Origin: Alphaproteobacteria bacterium
GTDB taxonomy: Bacteria > Pseudomonadota > Alphaproteobacteria > Kiloniellales > JAKSDN01
Assembly (NCBI GenBank): GCA_030598385.1
Contig: JAUVQB010000073.1
Span: 1-6,968, forward strand
DNA: 6,968 nucleotides
Reading direction: 5' to 3'
Made by a program: the position numbers and the translations under genes
Shown: piece by piece, positions 6,433 to 6,968 of the stretch
How positions within the stretch are numbered: the first letter of the stretch is position 1
Layout of the letters: each line of letters starts with the position of its first letter
Notes under the pieces: generated by a model
Databases searched by the model: none
Told to the model about the DNA's origin: nothing
What the model saw: the letters and a program-made list of their open reading frames with translations, nothing else

Positions 6433-6968
6433 AACGCTTTGCACGGGCTGCGGCAAGTGCTGGACACATTGTCCGGACAGCGCGATCGGCGTTGTCGCCG
6501 CCACGCCGGCAGCACTCATCGACGCGGGCATCAACCACTGCGGCGCAGACGCCGTGCGCCAGGTTTCATCAAAACTTGCGTCGCGCATCGTCTCGAGTAA
6601 CAAAAAAGCCGACGAAGTGGCGCCGACGTTCGGCCAGTTGCTCAACGACGCCTACGCCTGGCTCAACGACAAGATGCCACTTCCGGATGAACGCAAGCAG
6701 GCGATCCGGGACGGTATAGACGGGATCGGCAACGCGCTGGGCGCACTGCCGGTCGCCATCACGAAACCCTTCTTCTTTGATGCCGAGGCAGCGAAGAAAG
6801 ACGGCGCTGAACTGCTGTCAATCGTAATCAACCCCGAGGCCTGCAAGGCTTGCGGCATTTGTGTCAACAATTGCGAGCCCGAAGCACTGCGCGCGGCCGA
6901 GCAGGATGCGGCCTCGCTCAAGCAGGCACGCGAGCTCTGGTCCGTGTTTTCGGCCACACCCGACACAC
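6428..6968 (+). CDS. Pyruvate/2-oxoacid:ferredoxin oxidoreductase fragment, two [4Fe-4S] ferredoxin region; both ends missing
   Basis: This part resembles the ferredoxin-like domain of large single-chain pyruvate (or 2-oxoacid):ferredoxin oxidoreductases, which oxidatively decarboxylate a 2-oxoacid to acyl-CoA using thiamine diphosphate and pass electrons through [4Fe-4S] clusters. Numbered from the ATG at 5702, the first cluster motif is CTGCGKCWTHCP (Cys247, 250, 253, 257) and the second CKACGICVNNCEP (Cys381, 384, 387, 391). The first is followed by DSAIGVVAATPAALIDAGIN. About 124 residues separate the motifs, far more than the roughly fifty I recall for NifJ-type enzymes, which points to the long proteobacterial variant. 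The thiamine-binding, CoA and core domains are not in the window; the frame is still open at the last base. Codon use and GC content differ from all upstream genes. A stand-alone ferredoxin or another iron-sulfur subunit cannot be excluded from this fragment. Confidence 0.75.

Noticed and set aside
5636..6538. A 300-codon minus-strand open frame crossing the MlaE/oxidoreductase junction
   Set aside because: The plus-strand frame has recognisable STAS, MlaE and ferredoxin motifs. The minus frame is a shadow, and its crossing the junction is no evidence that the junction is real.

Overview
The window (6,968 bases) looks like high-GC alphaproteobacterial chromosome. The basis is its ordinary housekeeping genes, the alphaproteobacterial wording of FtsY (for example [18 protein letters not shown] and the ending [11 protein letters not shown]), a STAS domain fused in front of an MlaE-type permease, and strongly GC-ending codons. 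This placement comes from protein recognition by eye, not from a search.

Layout: positions 1-621 (+) hold the C-terminal GTPase part of ftsY, cut by the window start. A 193-base non-coding gap follows, then an EamA/DMT-family membrane transporter (815-1663, +). It converges on a co-directional minus-strand run read from right to left: mmsA (methylmalonate-semialdehyde dehydrogenase, 5148-3655), pgk (phosphoglycerate kinase, 3578-2430) and a Nudix hydrolase (2299-1712). A 107-base divergent intergenic region separates mmsA from a small conserved gene of unknown function (5256-5639, +). After 62 bases comes an open frame from 5702 to the window end. It begins as a STAS-MlaE lipid-transport permease and changes abruptly, near 6425-6432, into the two-[4Fe-4S] ferredoxin region of a pyruvate/2-oxoacid:ferredoxin oxidoreductase.

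The genes do not form one pathway. FtsY serves co-translational membrane targeting, MmsA valine (or inositol) breakdown to propionyl-CoA, PGK glycolysis/gluconeogenesis, Nudix nucleotide clean-up, and MlaE outer-membrane lipid asymmetry. mmsA, pgk and the Nudix gene could share transcripts, but 50-130-base gaps leave this open.

Two things stand out. First, pgk stops at a TAA where the family has a Glu codon, and the next 24 codons in the same frame encode the missing PGK C-terminus, so a single base (GAA to TAA) seems to have truncated a core glycolytic enzyme. Second, the MlaE/2-oxoacid oxidoreductase fusion joins two unrelated, truncated proteins and coincides with a drop in GC and a change in codon use. 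An assembly chimera is the most economical reading, although the reading frame stays open. I saw no CRISPR array, tRNA, rRNA, insertion sequence or convincing new system.
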